Positions 5,019 to 6,186 of a stretch of DNA of 6,186 nucleotides are shown one piece after another. The number at the start of each line of letters is the position of its first letter. Within the stretch, counting starts at the first letter, position 1. The notes under the pieces were generated by a model, which saw only the letters and a list, made by a program, of their open reading frames with translations, was not told where the DNA came from and did no database searches. The translations under genes were made by a program, and so were the position numbers. The stretch covers positions 26,936 through 33,121 of the forward strand of contig DDNW01000079.1 of NCBI GenBank assembly GCA_002341345.1, in the 5' to 3' direction. This DNA comes from Erythrobacter sp. UBA2510 (GTDB taxonomy: Bacteria; Pseudomonadota; Alphaproteobacteria; Sphingomonadales; Sphingomonadaceae).

Positions 5019-5323
5019 CCTTCGAAAACATGTGCCTCGACGAGCTGCTGCTCTGCATGTCGGCCAAAGCGACCCAGTTCGAAAAACTGGCGGCTGCTAG
5101 CTATACCTCGAATCTGCTCCGACGCGCGGCGGCTCTTTTGAACATGCTCGAAAGTGAACGCGGCGCACTCGCAGCGACACTGGATGCCGCATGCCTCGCG
5201 CGCGACACCGTGGGAATTCTCGGGACCCCCGCCGAAGCGATCACCATGCTGGGCGAGGAGAACGCCGGGCTCCGAGCCGAGCTCGGCACCCTTCGAGCTA
5301 TGCCATCCAGGTCCACGCCATGA
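5015..5323 (+). CDS. Small coiled-coil hypothetical protein, 102 aa
   Basis: The protein is helical throughout: residues 8-60 carry regular Leu/Ala spacing with LLRRAAALLNMLESERGAL, and residues 75-95 include ITMLGEENAGLRAELGTLRA, a typical short coiled coil. It probably forms oligomers or binds another protein; no catalytic motif is seen. The start overlaps the nucleotidase stop by four bases and has no strong ribosome binding site of its own, so translation most likely depends on coupling. Its own stop overlaps the next ATG in the same manner (5320-5323). Confidence 0.7.
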   Translation: MTFENMCLDELLLCMSAKATQFEKLAAASYTSNLLRRAAALLNMLESERGALAATLDAACLARDTVGILGTPAEAITMLGEENAGLRAELGTLRAMPSRSTP

Positions 5324-5652
5324 ACCATCAGCACCAGTTGACGCAGGAACAGCGCGATTGGCTGACCGTTCGCATCCAGCAACTTCGTTCCCGAATGCGA
5401 GCAGCCGGTCCGTTCCGTCAGGCAGGTATCCATCGAACCATTGAAGGCATGAAGCAACAGCTGCGCTCAGGGATCTGGAAGCCCCACGACCTCACCGGCG
5501 ATTCCGGCATGGGCACCACGCGCTCGTCTTCCGCGCCCATCTCGAATGTAGCATGGCCCGCTCCGCCGCCGTCGCCGTTCTGCAGTCCTGCCTCGAGGAT
5601 CACGCCCTCGGTTGACTCGCCCGGCGACATCGCTGACCATCCCGATCCATGA
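5320..5652 (+). CDS. Small basic hypothetical protein, 110 aa, possibly frameshifted
   Basis: Residues 1-58 look like a real folded protein: LTQEQRDWLTVRIQQLRSRM (7-26), a RAAGPFRQAGIHRTIEGMK segment (27-45) and LRSGIWKP (48-55), basic and helical. From about residue 60 the reading becomes a low-complexity run of Ser, Pro, Thr and Ala (TTRSSSAPISN, PAPPPSPF) that is typical of reading GC-rich DNA out of frame. In the frame two bases later, 5508-5615 encodes a helix-like HGHHALVFRAHLEC and MARSAAVAVLQSCLEDHALG, then TGA. The conserved end may therefore lie in that frame. The start overlaps the previous stop (ATGA), and the listed stop overlaps the next ATG (5649-5652), which keeps the longer frame possible. 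Function is unknown. Confidence 0.6.
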   Translation: MNHQHQLTQEQRDWLTVRIQQLRSRMRAAGPFRQAGIHRTIEGMKQQLRSGIWKPHDLTGDSGMGTTRSSSAPISNVAWPAPPPSPFCSPASRITPSVDSPGDIADHPDP

Positions 5653-5978
5653 ACGTCGCACCCATGATCCATCCCGAAGTCCGACAGGCGGTGGCGCGAT
5701 TGTTCGACCTCGCACAAAGCGACACGGGCCAGGCACGCCGGGTCGCGGATTTTCTCATGGCATGGTGGAATGCGACGGATTTCGGTGGCTTCGACATCGC
5801 CGACCTCTTCTCTCTCGACCGTGCCGTTGCCGCCGACATGGCCACCGTCTTTGCCTTCCTCGGTAGCCACCCCGGTGCGATCTACGCTGACGCCTTCGAA
5901 CTCGAAGACGCGATGAAAGCCCTCATCGCGCTCTGGCGACCCCAGATGATCACACAAGAGGGTGCCGACAGTGCCTGA
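5649..5978 (+). CDS. DUF7673-like protein, 109 aa
   Basis: The motif DTGQARRVADFLMAWWNA (residues 25-42) followed by GGFDIADLFSLD (46-57), AADMATVFAFL (61-71) and a final IALWRPQM (93-100) matches what I remember of the uncharacterised DUF7673 family, which is frequent on proteobacterial plasmids and other mobile elements. No biochemical role is known to me. The protein is soluble and helical, and its length fits. The ATG at 5649 overlaps the preceding stop; an alternative Met6 at 5664 would begin MIHPEVRQ, nearer the conserved part. It is the last gene of the coupled block that starts with the nucleotidase. Confidence 0.7.
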   Translation: MNVAPMIHPEVRQAVARLFDLAQSDTGQARRVADFLMAWWNATDFGGFDIADLFSLDRAVAADMATVFAFLGSHPGAIYADAFELEDAMKALIALWRPQMITQEGADSA

Positions 5979-6186
5979 CCGCGGCGCAGTGGCAAACGTG
6001 GCGCTTACCGCACCGGTGCTCCGCGTGACATATTGAATTACCCTCAACCCATCGGGTCATTTCGGTAACCGAGAGACCCCCGGATCGGCGTGACGGTCGC
6101 GCGACGATCGAGCGCGCAACCATACGCTGATTCAGCCCGCCATTCCGCAATCGCACCCGTGATCGTCCCGTCCGGGCGGTTCGATG
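5979..6186. other. Non-coding tail with several palindromes
   Basis: No reading frame here has convincing codon use. The region holds GCACCGGTGC (6010-6019), a nested inverted repeat (6054-6079) and GTCGCGCGAC (6096-6105). The window ends on ATG (6184-6186), which could be the start of a following gene, but there is no clear ribosome binding site ahead of it. Confidence 0.45.
6054..6079. repeat. Nested inverted repeat GGGTC / TCGGT-A-ACCGA / GACCC
   Basis: The outer arms GGGTC (6054-6058) and GACCC (6075-6079) enclose the inner arms TCGGT (6062-6066) and ACCGA (6068-6072) around a single central A. The near-perfect dyad in a gene-free region resembles a repressor operator; as RNA it could fold only with a larger loop. 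Confidence 0.45.

Noticed and set aside
5971..6036. GTG-initiated 21-residue frame overlapping the end of the DUF7673-like gene
   Set aside because: Very short, with no recognisable product; the G-rich sequence upstream is not enough to claim a gene.
5418..6047. Long minus-strand open frame of 209 aa
   Set aside because: Antisense to the small basic and DUF7673-like genes, which have better codon use and start context; the product has shadow-like composition.
1..6186. CRISPR array, tRNA, rRNA, insertion sequence or toxin-antitoxin pair
   Set aside because: No regularly spaced repeats of 25-40 bases, no cloverleaf or rRNA motifs, no transposase motif, and no recognisable toxin or antitoxin family were seen.

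Overview
The window is a GC-rich (low-to-mid 60s % by eye), densely packed stretch of small accessory genes. The codon use, the GGAGAC-type ribosome binding sites and several recognisable protein families point to an alphaproteobacterium, most likely a sphingomonad (Sphingobium/Novosphingobium/Sphingomonas type). The locus looks like the variable part of a plasmid or integrative element rather than core chromosome. The organism is an inference. No replication, transfer, transposase, tRNA, rRNA or CRISPR sequence is visible here.

Layout. Positions 1-27 may be the tail of an upstream gene. Positions 72-1624 hold a two-gene unit joined by an ATGA overlap: a small protein with two CxxC pairs, then a PAPS-reductase/PP-loop ATP-pyrophosphatase family protein whose C-terminal tail seems to run through the leader of the next gene. 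Positions 1628-2119 hold a conserved-looking hypothetical gene. A 10-bp-arm inverted repeat (2133-2169) sits where this gene converges with a minus-strand hypothetical gene (2146-2532). A structured 478-bp divergent intergenic region follows (2533-3010). Plus-strand genes then resume: a hypothetical pair at 3011-3789, a hypothetical pair at 3883-4411, and a tight block at 4485-5978. That block contains a HAD-type 5'(3')-deoxyribonucleotidase-like protein, a coiled-coil small protein, a small basic protein with a possible frameshift, and a DUF7673-like protein. The last 208 bases carry no convincing gene but contain several palindromes.

How it works together. Only two proteins have an assignable chemistry: the PP-loop/PAPS-reductase-like enzyme and the HAD nucleotidase. 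The rest are small proteins (59-163 aa) without known function. Five adjacent gene pairs share a 4-base ATGA stop/start overlap, so translational coupling is probable inside each unit. Intergenic leaders share short motifs: AGGGGGAG in three leaders, GGGCTGCGA in two, and GGAGAC just before three start codons. This suggests assembly from similar cassettes or a common control. No complete, recognisable defence or biosynthetic system can be claimed. The most check-worthy points are the divergent PP-loop protein with its CxxC neighbour, the coding-like alternative frame near 5508-5615, and the structured non-coding stretch 2618-2900.
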